DNA from: Bdellovibrionales bacterium
Lineage (GTDB): Bacteria; Bdellovibrionota; UBA1018
Direction of reading: 5' to 3'
Assembly (NCBI GenBank): GCA_018266355.1
Contig: JAFEAP010000005.1
Span: 148,546 to 212,545 of the forward strand
DNA length: 64,000 nt
The translations under genes were made by a program, and so were the position numbers. Shown in pieces: positions 17,011 through 25,768 of the stretch; the first letter of the stretch is position 1, and every line of letters begins with the position of its first letter. Below the pieces are notes generated by a model. It was not told the origin of the DNA and did no database searches. It was given only the letters and a program-made list of their open reading frames with translations.

Positions 17011-18357
17011 ATGTTCGTGTCTCGAATCCTCCGCCTCGTCCTCGTTTCCCTCCTCGTCTCTTCCTCCCTCGCGCTGGCCGCCGTCGCGAGCGACGATTGT
17101 ACCTACCGAAACCTCTACGAGCTTCCGAACGACCCGCTCGCCGACATCCCGATCTACGAGCAGGGCGAGACCGACCTCTGCTACGCCTACACGGCCGCGC
17201 AACTCACGGAGTACTACCTCCGGAAGAACGAGACCTGGACGGGCGACGCGCACCTGAATCCGCTTTGGATCGCCATCGCCTATAAAGGCGGTCATTCGCG
17301 GGGCATCCGGATCAAGAACAACGAACTCGGTCACGGGTTTTTCCACACCGCCTTCAACGACATGGCCGACCTCGGCATCTGCGATCCGAAGGTCTTCGAG
17401 CAGTCGCTCGCCGAATACAAAGGCGCCTCCGTCCTCACCGACCCGGACTTCTTCTTCCTCTACGAACAGATGTGGGACCAGCGCGCCCGCCACGACAACT
17501 TCTTCACCAAAACGCCCCAGGAATACGAGGCGGCGATGAAGAAGCTCGAGGCTCGCCCCGACTTCCAGCGCATCCGCGACCGCGCCTTCGCGCACACCCT
17601 CGATTCGACCCTCGGTAGCCTCGGTGGAAGCTCTAAAGGCACGCGCGTCGACGGTAAACCCGACGGCGGACTCTTCCCGGATCCGGCGAAGGTCCTGAAC
17701 GCGAAGTTCCTCTTCGAGCGCGAGCTTCGCCGCATTCACCGCATCGTGAAAGAAGTGCCGGAGAAGTGGGTCGCGAAAGCGAAGAAGATCAAATACCTCC
17801 GGAACGCCGTCTTCGGCGCCTGCCGCGGCGACGCGCTTTGGAAACCGGATTTCCCCGAAACGAAGTCGCTCGGTCTCGGCTGGGCCTCGAACGCGAAACT
17901 CAAGCGCGGCATCGATTCGATGCTCGACGCCGTCGTCCCCCAACCGGTCGGCATCGGCTACTGCGCGAAAATCTACGAAGACGACGACGCGGAAGCGGCC
18001 CGCGCCGCGAAGCGAAGCTGGCTCCTCCCTCGCGCGGCGAAGGTGCTCGATAACGCGAAGTGCTCCGCGCACTACTCGATGATCGTCGGTCGCCGACGCG
18101 CGGAAAGCGGGAAGTGCCAATACCTCGTGCGCAACACCTACGGCCGCGATTACTGGACGAAACGCTACGAGTGCCTCTGCGAGAAGGCGGGCGGCTCCGG
18201 GTTCGAGGCTTGTCATTACGACGCGAAGGATTCTCCGACGTCGAACCGCGTGGTCGGGTGCTGGATCGACGAAACCCCGATCCTGAATTCGCTCTACGAC
18301 GTCTCCGTGCTGAAGAAGGACGAGCTCGCTCCGGGCAGTCGCTTCATGCGAAGGTAG
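17011..18357 (+). CDS. Exported papain-like (C1A-fold) cysteine peptidase
   Basis: 448 residues with a signal peptide (cleavage near residue 26). The segment YEQGETDLCYAYTAAQLTEYYL carries a Gln (Q51) six residues before Cys57. This matches the oxyanion-Gln and nucleophile arrangement of papain (QGxxGxCWAFA). Far downstream, CSAHYSMIVGRR (H354) followed by YLVRNTYGRDYW matches the papain His and the Asn-Ser-Trp-Gly region, here N-T-Y-G. So a complete Cys-His-Asn triad can be placed. The insert between Cys and His is larger than in papain. It was probably secreted to degrade protein or peptidoglycan. It is convergent with the tgt fusion gene. Confidence 0.75.
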   Translation: MFVSRILRLVLVSLLVSSSLALAAVASDDCTYRNLYELPNDPLADIPIYEQGETDLCYAYTAAQLTEYYLRKNETWTGDAHLNPLWIAIAYKGGHSRGIRIKNNELGHGFFHTAFNDMADLGICDPKVFEQSLAEYKGASVLTDPDFFFLYEQMWDQRARHDNFFTKTPQEYEAAMKKLEARPDFQRIRDRAFAHTLDSTLGSLGGSSKGTRVDGKPDGGLFPDPAKVLNAKFLFERELRRIHRIVKEVPEKWVAKAKKIKYLRNAVFGACRGDALWKPDFPETKSLGLGWASNAKLKRGIDSMLDAVVPQPVGIGYCAKIYEDDDAEAARAAKRSWLLPRAAKVLDNAKCSAHYSMIVGRRRAESGKCQYLVRNTYGRDYWTKRYECLCEKAGGSGFEACHYDAKDSPTSNRVVGCWIDETPILNSLYDVSVLKKDELAPGSRFMRR

Positions 18358-18367
18358 CCGGCCCGCC

Positions 18368-20365
18368 CTAGACGAACTGGGGATGCGCCGCGATCGGCGC
18401 GTCGAGTTCGGCGGCGACTTCCGGGGTCCGCACGCCGCTCTTCGCCCAAGTGCCGAGCCAAGAGCGATCGAGCCAAGGGCGCGCGGAAAGCGGGCGCGAA
18501 GCCGCGATCGTGGTCTCCGTCTTCGGACCGGTACCCGCGCCGCGCGCGACGTACCAGCCGGCCGCGAGGAGGCGCCCGCGAACGAGGTTCGAATTCGAGT
18601 AGGTGAAGAGTTCGCAGTGCTTCTCGTCGGCCACCCGGCGGAGCGTGCGGAAGACCTCCGTTTGCCAGAGCGGCGAATCGACCTTCGCCGAGAACGGATC
18701 GAAGAGGATCACGTCCGGCGCGGCGGCCGAGGCCAAACGGGCTTGGAAATCGCCTTCGTAGAGGGTCCAAGCGAAACGCCCGTCGGGAGAAGTCCATTTC
18801 CCCTCTCGCCCGATCGCGAACGGGCCGGGATGCTGGAGGTAACGGAACCGGTACGGGTGCAGGAGCGCGAGGCGGAAGGAATCGAGATCGCGTTCGAAGG
18901 ACTCGATCCGGAGGATCAGCTCCGCGGCCGGCGCGTCGCCGGAAACCGCTTCGACCGCGCGCAGGAACGCCATCGCGTTCGTCCCCGCGCCCATCCCCAC
19001 GTCCCAAACGACGAGCGGCGTTCCCCTCTCGCGGGCCCGCGCGAGGAGCGCCGGTAAGTCGAGTTGGTCGACGTAGAGGCGCTTCGCCTCGTCGGCCGGA
19101 TCGGAAACGGAGTGCATGACTTCGCCCGAAGAAATTTGCTGGATCGACGAAAACCCTTTCGGGTTCTCGAGCACGCGATAGTCGCCGAGCTCGCGCGGGA
19201 ACTCCTTGCGCGCCTTCGGCGGCTTCGGGCGCTTCACCGGATTCTCGAGGTCGTCCGCAGGAAGGACGTCGCGCCACCGGCGGTAGTACGCCGCGAAGTC
19301 GCCCGTGAGGATCTCCGCGCGCATCTCGCGCATCATGCGGTGGTAGAAGTAGAGGTTGTGTTGCCCGATCAAGTTCCATCCGAGGACCTCGCGCGACTTG
19401 ATCAGGTGGTGCACGTAGGCGCGATCGTATTTCGCGCAGGTCGGACAGTCGCAATTCGGATCGATCGGTCCCTTCTGCATCCGGTAGATCCCGCGACGGA
19501 GGATAAGGCGGCCGTTCGAGGTGAACGCCATCGACTGCTGGGCGAAGGCCGTCGGCAGGATGCAATCGAACATATCGACGCCGCGGTGAACCGCTTCGAG
19601 CAAGTCGATCGGAGTGCCGACGCCCATCAGGTAGCGCGGGAGGTTTTCCGGCATGTACGGCGTCGTCGCCTCGACGATTCGCTCGCGTTCGCCGCGTTCC
19701 TCGCCGACGGCGAGGCCGCCGATCGCCATGCCGTCGAACGGGAGTTCGCGCAAGGTTTCCGCGGATTCGCGCCGGAGGTCCTCGAAGCACGCGCCTTGGA
19801 CGATACCGAAAAGCGCGGCTTTATGGTCGCCTCGCGCCTCGAGCGACCGGCGCGCCCACCGGTGGGTCCGCTCCATCGCGGCCGCGGCGCGCTCCTTCGG
19901 CGAGGTCGAGTCGATGCATTCGTCGAGCACCATCATGATGTCCGAACCGATCGACTTCTGGGCCGCGATCGAAGCTTCGGGCGAGAGCTCGATCTTTCGT
20001 CCGTCGAGCGGCGAACGGAACCAAGCCCCCTCCTCCTTCATCTCCCGGAGTTTCGGGAGCGAGAAGATCTGATAACCGCCGGAGTCGGTCAGGACCGAAC
20101 GGTCCCATTTCATGAAGTCGTGAATGCCGCCGAAGCTTTCGAGCACGTCGAGGCCCGGGCGTTGGATGAGGTGATACGTATTCGCGAGCAGGATCTGCGA
20201 ACCGGCGTCGTGCAGCGTCTCGGTCTTTTGGGCGCGCACCGTCGCGATCGTGCCGACCGGCATGAAGAGCGGCGTGAGGACTTCGTTATGGGCCGTGCGG
20301 AAACGCGCGGCGCGAGCCCGGGAGCCTTCGGCGGTTTTTTCGAGATGGAAGTTCAATCGCGACAT
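18368..20365 (-). CDS. tgt: tRNA-guanine transglycosylase fused to MnmC-type methyltransferase domain
   Basis: 665 residues. Residues 1-375 are a complete queuine tRNA-ribosyltransferase: LTDSGGYQ (D94), GIVQGACFEDLR, GLAVGE, DCILPT (D267, nucleophile) and the zinc site C305-x-C307-x-x-C310...H336. Residues about 450-640 are a SAM-dependent methyltransferase resembling the MnmC N-terminal half (Methyltransf_30). Its motifs are DVGMGAGTNA, DVILFDPFSAK, ELFTYSNSNLVRGRLLAAGW and a closing GTGPKTE. The two parts are joined by a Lys/Pro-rich linker. Tgt inserts queuine or preQ1 at G34. The second domain may methylate a modified wobble base of tRNA. The usual PTRxAR after the nucleophile reads PTAFAQ. 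Confidence 0.9.
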   Translation of the reverse strand: MSRLNFHLEKTAEGSRARAARFRTAHNEVLTPLFMPVGTIATVRAQKTETLHDAGSQILLANTYHLIQRPGLDVLESFGGIHDFMKWDRSVLTDSGGYQIFSLPKLREMKEEGAWFRSPLDGRKIELSPEASIAAQKSIGSDIMMVLDECIDSTSPKERAAAAMERTHRWARRSLEARGDHKAALFGIVQGACFEDLRRESAETLRELPFDGMAIGGLAVGEERGERERIVEATTPYMPENLPRYLMGVGTPIDLLEAVHRGVDMFDCILPTAFAQQSMAFTSNGRLILRRGIYRMQKGPIDPNCDCPTCAKYDRAYVHHLIKSREVLGWNLIGQHNLYFYHRMMREMRAEILTGDFAAYYRRWRDVLPADDLENPVKRPKPPKARKEFPRELGDYRVLENPKGFSSIQQISSGEVMHSVSDPADEAKRLYVDQLDLPALLARARERGTPLVVWDVGMGAGTNAMAFLRAVEAVSGDAPAAELILRIESFERDLDSFRLALLHPYRFRYLQHPGPFAIGREGKWTSPDGRFAWTLYEGDFQARLASAAAPDVILFDPFSAKVDSPLWQTEVFRTLRRVADEKHCELFTYSNSNLVRGRLLAAGWYVARGAGTGPKTETTIAASRPLSARPWLDRSWLGTWAKSGVRTPEVAAELDAPIAAHPQFV

Positions 20366-20417
20366 AGTGGAGAAAGCGTGGGCGGCAGCCGTATCGGAAA
20401 CGGAAACGGTTTCAGAT

Positions 20418-21323
20418 TCAGATCCCGATTCCGTCCCCCGTTTTCGTTCCGCGGCCGATCAACGTCCGCACGACGTACGACGCGGCCGTCATCCCGAAGG
20501 ACGACGTGACGAATCCGGCCGAGCCCATGATGATGTTGCGGTTGTCGCACTGGAAATACTGGTTATCGCCCTGCGGGCAGACGCACTTAAAGCCCTTGCC
20601 GTTATCGTATTTGAGTTCGACCGGCATGATCGGCGGCTCCGGGCTCCACACCGCCGGGATGCCGAACCGCCCTTTCGCCGGGAAACCGTACTGTTCGCGA
20701 AGGATACGGCGCACGGAGCGCGCGAGCGGATCGAATTCGGTCTTCGCGAGGTCCTGGATCTCGATCAGCGTCGGATCGAGTTTTCCCGACGAGCCGGTCG
20801 AAGTGATCACCGGAATACCGTTCGCGTGGCAGTGCGCGAGGAGCATGCACTTCGGCGTGATCGAGTCGATCGCGTCGACGACGAAGTCGGGTTTGCCGTT
20901 CTCGGCGTGGGCGAAGATCTCGTCGCGGGACTCGTGATTGAAGAAGCGGAGGACCGGCGTGACCTTCGCCGACGGATTGATCTTCGCGAGGCGTTCGGCG
21001 ACGGCGGTCGCTTTCTGGGTACCGACCGCGCCCTGGAGCGCGTGGAGCTGGCGGTTGAAATTCGTCACGCAGACTTCGTCGAAGTCGACGAGCGTGAGGC
21101 GGCCGACGCCGGAGCGCGCGAGCATTTCGGCGGCCCACGAGCCGACGCCGCCGAGGCCGATGACCATCACGTGCGAATCCATCAGCTTCTTCATCGCGGC
21201 GTCGCCGACGAGGCGGCCGATGCGGTCGAAGCGCCGGTGGAGTTTATAGGTCTCGAGCTCGGCCTCGGACCAGTCTCGGTCGACGGGCTTGCGCAGTTCG
21301 TTCGAATTCGCGGTCTCTTCCAA
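20418..21323 (-). CDS. tcdA: tRNA threonylcarbamoyladenosine dehydratase (TcdA/CsdL-type)
   Basis: 301 residues of the ThiF/MoeB/HesA superfamily. ATP-binding GLGGVGSWAAEMLARSG is near residue 57, followed by DFDEVCVTNFNRQ (metal/ATP loop) and VVDAIDSITPK. The later VCPQG and YFQCDN segments fit TcdA. The enzyme cyclises t6A37 to ct6A in ANN-reading tRNAs. I place the start at TTG 21323, because GAGGAG, formed by the last two codons of tatD, sits 6 bases upstream. A longer frame to 21344 is open. Coupled to tatD by overlap. Confidence 0.88.
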   Translation of the reverse strand: MEETANSNELRKPVDRDWSEAELETYKLHRRFDRIGRLVGDAAMKKLMDSHVMVIGLGGVGSWAAEMLARSGVGRLTLVDFDEVCVTNFNRQLHALQGAVGTQKATAVAERLAKINPSAKVTPVLRFFNHESRDEIFAHAENGKPDFVVDAIDSITPKCMLLAHCHANGIPVITSTGSSGKLDPTLIEIQDLAKTEFDPLARSVRRILREQYGFPAKGRFGIPAVWSPEPPIMPVELKYDNGKGFKCVCPQGDNQYFQCDNRNIIMGSAGFVTSSFGMTAASYVVRTLIGRGTKTGDGIGI

Positions 21324-21327
21324 AACG

Positions 21328-22182
21328 CTACTCCTCGATATCAAACACCCGGCGCAGGGTCGCCGCCGAGCCGTCGAGGAGTTCCGCCGCCGTCGTTCCC
21401 GGGTGTTTCACCGCCCGGTGGCGCGCGACCGCTTCCGCGACCGTCACGAGGTTCGAAGGCTCGTTCAATCCCGAAACCCCGGCTGGCGGTTGGTCGGGCG
21501 AATCCGTCTCTAATACGAAGCTCGTGGCCGGTAGCGTTACCACGGTCTGACGAAGCTTTTCAAACGCGGATCCCTTATCCCGCGTGATCACGGAGGCCGA
21601 AATCGAAGGGATCAGGCCCAAATCGAGATAAGCCCTGGCCACGTCGGGGCCTTCCGAAAAAGAGTGCACGATTCCCCCGTAAGGCTCGGGGCCGTCCACC
21701 GAAGACGCGTCGCGTCGTTCTTCGCGCAAAATCGCCAACGCCCGGTCGTGGGCGCGCACGACGTGCAGGACGATCGGGACCCGGTGGAAACGCGCGAGGC
21801 GGAGGTGTTCGCGAAAGACGGTTTCTTGGAGCGCGTGACTGCTCTCCTGGAACCGCGGATGGAAATCGAGTCCGGTCTCCCCGATCGCGCGGCAGACTCG
21901 CGGCGATGCTTCGAGTTCGGAGGAGAGGCGCGCGAGCGCGGGCGTGATCCGGTCGTCGTGCGCGCGCGAAGCGATCCACCACGGATGCAGCCCGAATACA
22001 GGCACGACACGATCCGGAAAGGCCGCGTGCAGGCGCTTCTGCCGATCCCACTCGTCGGGATCGACGCCGCCGAGGATGAAACCCGAGATCCCCTGCGCGA
22101 CGGCTTCCGCGATCAGCGCGGGCGCGTTCGCTTCGATCCGGGCGTCGGTCAAGTGGAGGTGGGCATCGATCCAGTTCGACAT
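21328..22182 (-). CDS. tatD: TatD-family metal-dependent hydrolase
   Basis: 284 residues with the TatD signature set: DAHLHL at residues 6-11 (metal ligands), GLHPWW, GETGLDFH (Glu-Thr-Gly-Leu-Asp), VLHVVRA, VHSFSEG and ETDSPDQPP. Family members are Mg-dependent DNases/exonucleases, some with D-aminoacyl-tRNA deacylase activity. Length is normal. Its last codons GAG GAG double as the Shine-Dalgarno sequence of tcdA, so the two are translationally linked, forming a small tRNA/DNA quality-control operon. Confidence 0.92.
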   Translation of the reverse strand: MSNWIDAHLHLTDARIEANAPALIAEAVAQGISGFILGGVDPDEWDRQKRLHAAFPDRVVPVFGLHPWWIASRAHDDRITPALARLSSELEASPRVCRAIGETGLDFHPRFQESSHALQETVFREHLRLARFHRVPIVLHVVRAHDRALAILREERRDASSVDGPEPYGGIVHSFSEGPDVARAYLDLGLIPSISASVITRDKGSAFEKLRQTVVTLPATSFVLETDSPDQPPAGVSGLNEPSNLVTVAEAVARHRAVKHPGTTAAELLDGSAATLRRVFDIEE

Positions 22183-22304
22183 CGGTGATTTCGGGATATC
22201 ACGGTTCGCGGCGGAAAGTTCGTCAGTTCTTTGACCTCGCGGTCGCGCCCCGCGCTTCCCTAGAATAGTGCCTCGACCGTCGCTTTTAAGTTAGAATTTC
22301 AAGG

Positions 22305-24230
22305 ATGCGACTCCGAATTCTCCCGGTTTACGCCGCCGTTTTCCTCGCCCCGCTCGGTTCGCTTTCCGCCGCCGTCCCCACGCTGGCCGAAATCCTCGCC
22401 GGAAATTGCGCGGCCTATTTCCGAAACGTCGCCGCCCGCCCGTCGGCCGAGAAGGCGGCGCTCGCGAACTCGCTCGCCGAAGTCGCGCTCGGAGACGGAC
22501 CGGACGCGCTCAAAGCCCAGACCGGCATCCGTCAACTGCTCGGACTCGACGACGCGAATTGGAACTACTTCTGGTCGCTCTACGCGAAAGAAAAGAAGGG
22601 AGCGTCGGGTCCGAAGACGTTTCTCGAGATTTTCCAAGACGCCGGAAACCGGGCGGGCGCCGCGATCGCCTATCCCACCGCGATCGCGCCTCCGGAGATG
22701 ATGAAGCACCTCCCGCACGTCGAGTATTCCGATCTCGCGAAGCACGGAGCCGAATACGAAGCGGCCGCGAAGGAATCCGTGCTTTGGATCAAGAAAATGC
22801 ACGCGGGTACCGGCTCGTCGATGGACCGGACGGCGTACCTCGCCCGCGAACTCGGCGTCCCCGAATCCGCGGTCCACATGGGCGCGAAAGGAACCGATCT
22901 CTACGTGAAGGTTCCCGACCCGCGCGCGCCGGGAGCGACCGTTTCGATCTCGCTGGTCGAAGCGCAACTCCTCCAAGCGATCGAAGACGCGCGCAAGGGA
23001 AGCTTCGGCGGCATCGCGTTCACCGACATCCTCGGCTCCGAGACCCAGGACTCGTTGCGCGCGGTCTGGAACAAAAAGTGCCTCGTCGATCCGTCGAAGA
23101 CCTACGCCGAATATTTCCAGGCGAACCCGAACCTCGTCCGCTACGGGGAGGAGTTCCAAGCCTACATCCCGACGCTCGACGAAAAGGGCGCGATCACCTT
23201 CGACCGGACCGCGCCCGGCGGGCACGGCCTCTTCGGCGTGAACGCGATCCGCGCGGCCTACCTCCCCGAGGCGCTCCCGAAAACGGACGGCAAGCATTTG
23301 ATCTCCGTCATCGGAAACGGCGAAGATCTTTCGAGCACGCCCGACGCGCTCATGGTCGGCTACATGGTGAAGCACGAAGTCCCGATCGTCATGGTCACGA
23401 CCGAGAAGACGGCGAACGACTTGAAGGGCGGCCAGATCGCGCTCGTGAAGGAGAAGTCGGACCGGATCTACGCCACCATCATCGAGCAAGCCCAAGCGAA
23501 GGAGGCCGGCCAAGCCGAGCTTTTCGAGCAGCTCGGCGTCTCCGTCCAGCGAAACGGGCAGAAGGCGTTCTTCAACACGAACATGGCGCTTTTCAACTAC
23601 GACGTCCTCCACGCGAAGATCACGCGCGCGATCCGCGACTTCGGCGAAGCGGAGTTCATCCGTAAGGTTTCGCCGGACTTGATCCAAAACTGGAAGGAGC
23701 AGAAGGACGCGGCCGGCGCCGCCCGGAAGTTCCTCCAGATGGAGGGCGCCTCGGGGTCGAGTTACCTGAACCTCGACCGTTTCTGGCGCGAACACTATCA
23801 CGAGAACCTCGTCCATTTCGTCAACGTCGACAAGACGAACCGGACGCGTTTCTTCTCCCCGATCAAATCCGCGTTCGACTACTTCATGCAGTTCCACTCC
23901 GACCGCTTCTCCTTCGACGCCGCGAACATGCGGCTCGTGAACAACGTCCCCGGCCGACTTCCCGCGGTGAGCCTGAAGGGCGCGTCCTACGCGAGCGTCG
24001 AAAGCGTCCTGAACGCGTTCGCCGGCGCGAAGATCCGCGAACTCGACGCGCTCACGATCGAGGGCGACGTCGTCCTGAAGGGCGCGACGCTCAAAGGGAA
24101 GGTCGCGATCAAGAATACGACCGGCCGGACGGTCGATCTCCGCGCGTATTTCGCCGCCCATCCGGATCTGCCGCGCGACGCCGCCGGCAACCCGATCCTG
24201 AGCGATCTCACGCTCGATATCCGCGAGTAG
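22305..24230 (+). CDS. UDP-sugar pyrophosphorylase-like (UDPGP family) protein with signal peptide
   Basis: 641 residues. Motifs in order match UTP-glucose-1-phosphate uridylyltransferases: a Gly-rich loop at 167-175 (AGTGSSMDR, in place of GGxGTRxG), GGHGLFG at 305-311, GNGEDLSSTPD at 337-347 (normally the GNxDNL region), KTANDLKGG at 368-376 and FFNTNMALFN at 422-431. A beta-helix-like tail (VVLKGATLKGKVAIKNTT) follows. The first 23 residues form a textbook signal peptide ending SLSAA, preceded by AAGG, so the protein appears to be exported. Periplasm lacks UTP, so the catalytic role is uncertain; a structural or alternative phosphotransfer role is possible. The last 70 bases upstream are gene-free. 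Confidence 0.72.
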   Translation: MRLRILPVYAAVFLAPLGSLSAAVPTLAEILAGNCAAYFRNVAARPSAEKAALANSLAEVALGDGPDALKAQTGIRQLLGLDDANWNYFWSLYAKEKKGASGPKTFLEIFQDAGNRAGAAIAYPTAIAPPEMMKHLPHVEYSDLAKHGAEYEAAAKESVLWIKKMHAGTGSSMDRTAYLARELGVPESAVHMGAKGTDLYVKVPDPRAPGATVSISLVEAQLLQAIEDARKGSFGGIAFTDILGSETQDSLRAVWNKKCLVDPSKTYAEYFQANPNLVRYGEEFQAYIPTLDEKGAITFDRTAPGGHGLFGVNAIRAAYLPEALPKTDGKHLISVIGNGEDLSSTPDALMVGYMVKHEVPIVMVTTEKTANDLKGGQIALVKEKSDRIYATIIEQAQAKEAGQAELFEQLGVSVQRNGQKAFFNTNMALFNYDVLHAKITRAIRDFGEAEFIRKVSPDLIQNWKEQKDAAGAARKFLQMEGASGSSYLNLDRFWREHYHENLVHFVNVDKTNRTRFFSPIKSAFDYFMQFHSDRFSFDAANMRLVNNVPGRLPAVSLKGASYASVESVLNAFAGAKIRELDALTIEGDVVLKGATLKGKVAIKNTTGRTVDLRAYFAAHPDLPRDAAGNPILSDLTLDIRE

Positions 24231-24389
24231 AAAGCCCGATTTCGCGTCATTCCTGACCCACGGTTTCGGTGACCTTCGGAGAACGAGTGCACTCGATCAC
24301 TTCATGTTCAGTGTGTCCGTAAAAACACGCGGGGTTTTCGCGGGTTTAGCGCGAGGGCGGTTGGCATCGCCCTTGAACTATCTAGGGGC

Positions 24390-25136
24390 ATGGGAACGCA
24401 GAAACTGGTCTCTAATGTCTTGGCGATTACGGCGGTTCTGGTGACTGGAGGGATTCCCTCCGTGGCCGACGCTTCTAAAGTTTCGAACCAAACGCGCATC
24501 GCGCACGCGAAAGAACTCCTCGGCGGCGGCTATAAACACAGCGTCGTCCGCAAGGGCGAATCGGTGGCCGACATCACGGAATTCGTCGAGGCGATGACCT
24601 CCGAATGGCTTCCGTCGAAATACTCGAAGCGCTCGCGCAGCCTCGCGAACGCGATCGTCCGCGAATCCGACAAGCACGGCTTCGATCCGATCTTCATCCT
24701 CGCCGTCATCCAAAACGAATCCCGGTTCAATCCGGAGATGCGCGGCACGCACACCGAAATCGGCCTGATGCAGATCAAGCCGACGACGGCGAAGTGGATC
24801 GGCAAGAAGATGCACGTGAAGTATAAAGGCGAGAAGTCGCTCTTCGATCCGGTCCAAAACGTCCGGCTCGGGATCTCCTTCATGGCGCTCCTTCGCGACC
24901 AATTCGACTCGCACAGCCCACTCTACATCTCGGCCTACAACATGGGCGCTCGCCGGGTCCGCGAGATCGTCGCCGACGACGGCATGCCGAAGGAATACGT
25001 CCAAGCCGTGATGAAGCGTTACGTGGCGATCTACGCCGCCTTCGCTCACGGGAATACCCACGACATCGACGCGCTCTCCGAAAAAGCGGCCGAGAACGTC
25101 CTCGCGGTCACCCGCGCGATCGCTTCGAACGACTGA
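24390..25136 (+). CDS. Lytic transglycosylase (SLT domain), exported
   Basis: 248 residues with an N-terminal signal segment. The SLT/lysozyme-like domain is seen in FILAVIQNESRFNP (catalytic Glu110), GLMQIKPTTAKWIG and YISAYNMGARRV. The enzyme cleaves the MurNAc-GlcNAc bond of peptidoglycan with formation of anhydro-MurNAc. The protein is short, with no LysM or peptide-binding domain. The 159-base gap before it (24231-24389) holds a GAGTGCACTC palindrome (24285-24294) and a TTGGCA-rich stretch, but no clear promoter. The stop is followed 5 bases later by a structured repeat. Confidence 0.88.
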   Translation: MGTQKLVSNVLAITAVLVTGGIPSVADASKVSNQTRIAHAKELLGGGYKHSVVRKGESVADITEFVEAMTSEWLPSKYSKRSRSLANAIVRESDKHGFDPIFILAVIQNESRFNPEMRGTHTEIGLMQIKPTTAKWIGKKMHVKYKGEKSLFDPVQNVRLGISFMALLRDQFDSHSPLYISAYNMGARRVREIVADDGMPKEYVQAVMKRYVAIYAAFAHGNTHDIDALSEKAAENVLAVTRAIASND

Positions 25137-25193
25137 TCTCGGCAAGGAGGCTGCCTGGATGGGCGGGCTTTGCCCGACCGTAAGGCAGCTGGA
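25137..25193 (+). repeat. Structured repeat, copy A (GGCAAGgAGG element)
   Basis: Outer stem GCTGCCT (25150-25156) pairs with AGGCAGC (25183-25189). The inner hairpin is CGGGC-TTT-GCCCG (25164-25176). It shares TCGGCAAG-x-AGG, GGATGGGC-x-GG, ACCG and CTG, in the same order, with the element at 28198-28278, while the outer stems differ and stay paired. It lies immediately after the lytic transglycosylase stop. Function unknown. Confidence 0.7.
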
Positions 25194-25218
25194 CTGAGAG
25201 AAAAACCTGCGATTCCTG

Positions 25219-25260
25219 TTTCGGCGCCTGGACGATCCTCGGATCGATCAGGCGCCGAAA
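25219..25260. terminator. Strong hairpin between convergent genes
   Basis: A 12-bp perfect stem, TTTCGGCGCCTG (25219-25230) with CAGGCGCCGAAA (25249-25260), plus an inner CGATCC/GGATCG pairing. On the plus strand it is followed by GTCTTTTCG, a weak T-tract. The right arm includes the last codons of the glutaredoxin-like gene. It is likely a bidirectional terminator for the convergent pair. Confidence 0.55.
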
Positions 25261-25610
25261 GTCTTTTCGAGGTAGGCGTTGATATCGCTCGACTCGTACA
25301 TCCACGTCGACTTCCCTCCCTCGTCGATGCGCAAGCAGGGCGCTTGATCGAGCTTCCCGCCCGCCATCAGCTCGTCCCACGCTGCGCGGTCCTCCGCGAT
25401 CTCCTTCATGCGAATATTCAAGCCCTGCCGCCGGATCTGGCGACGGACTTTCACGCAGAACGGGCACGCTTGCAGATGGTAGAGCGTGAGGTTCGCCGTG
25501 CGCGCATCGAGCGCTTTTTGCACAATCGGATCCCGCTTCGGCGGATTTGGTGCAGTGAGTCTGTCGAGCCCTAAAATCACCGGTTTCAGTAGCGTTCGCA
25601 CGAGTTTCAT
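25248..25610 (-). CDS. Glutaredoxin/GST-N-like thiol protein
   Basis: 120 residues from ATG 25610; a TTG at 25646 would add 12 residues. After an N-terminal hydrophobic-amphipathic helix (KLVRTLLKPVILGLDRLT), the thioredoxin fold begins with LTLYHLQACPFC. C49-P-F-C52 is the glutaredoxin active site, and VKVRRQIRR follows. Further on come APCLRI, with the family cis-Pro, and YESSDINAYLEKTF at the C terminus. Such proteins exchange glutathione-dependent disulphides. The N-terminal helix may tether it to the membrane. The 3' end forms part of the hairpin shared with the convergent gene. Confidence 0.85.
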   Translation of the reverse strand: MKLVRTLLKPVILGLDRLTAPNPPKRDPIVQKALDARTANLTLYHLQACPFCVKVRRQIRRQGLNIRMKEIAEDRAAWDELMAGGKLDQAPCLRIDEGGKSTWMYESSDINAYLEKTFGA

Positions 25611-25768
25611 AGGGGTTTTCGTAGCAAAAGCGATTTCCACATTCAATCGTCGTCAATTTTTTGCCGCCCCTCGCCTAGACGGAAAACGGTTACCTGCTAG
25701 TCTCCCGACGATTAGTAAAACGGATCGGAGTTCATGAGGTCCGCTAATTTTTCTTGGGGGTAATATCA

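Noticed and set aside
24285..24294. GAGTGCACTC palindrome as an operator
   Set aside because: Ten bases without a second copy or known regulator; could be chance.
24361..24376. TTGGCATCGCCCTTGA upstream of the lytic transglycosylase as a sigma-54 promoter
   Set aside because: Spacing is right but -24 ends in T and the -12 GC is GA; too weak beside the perfect site at 30642.
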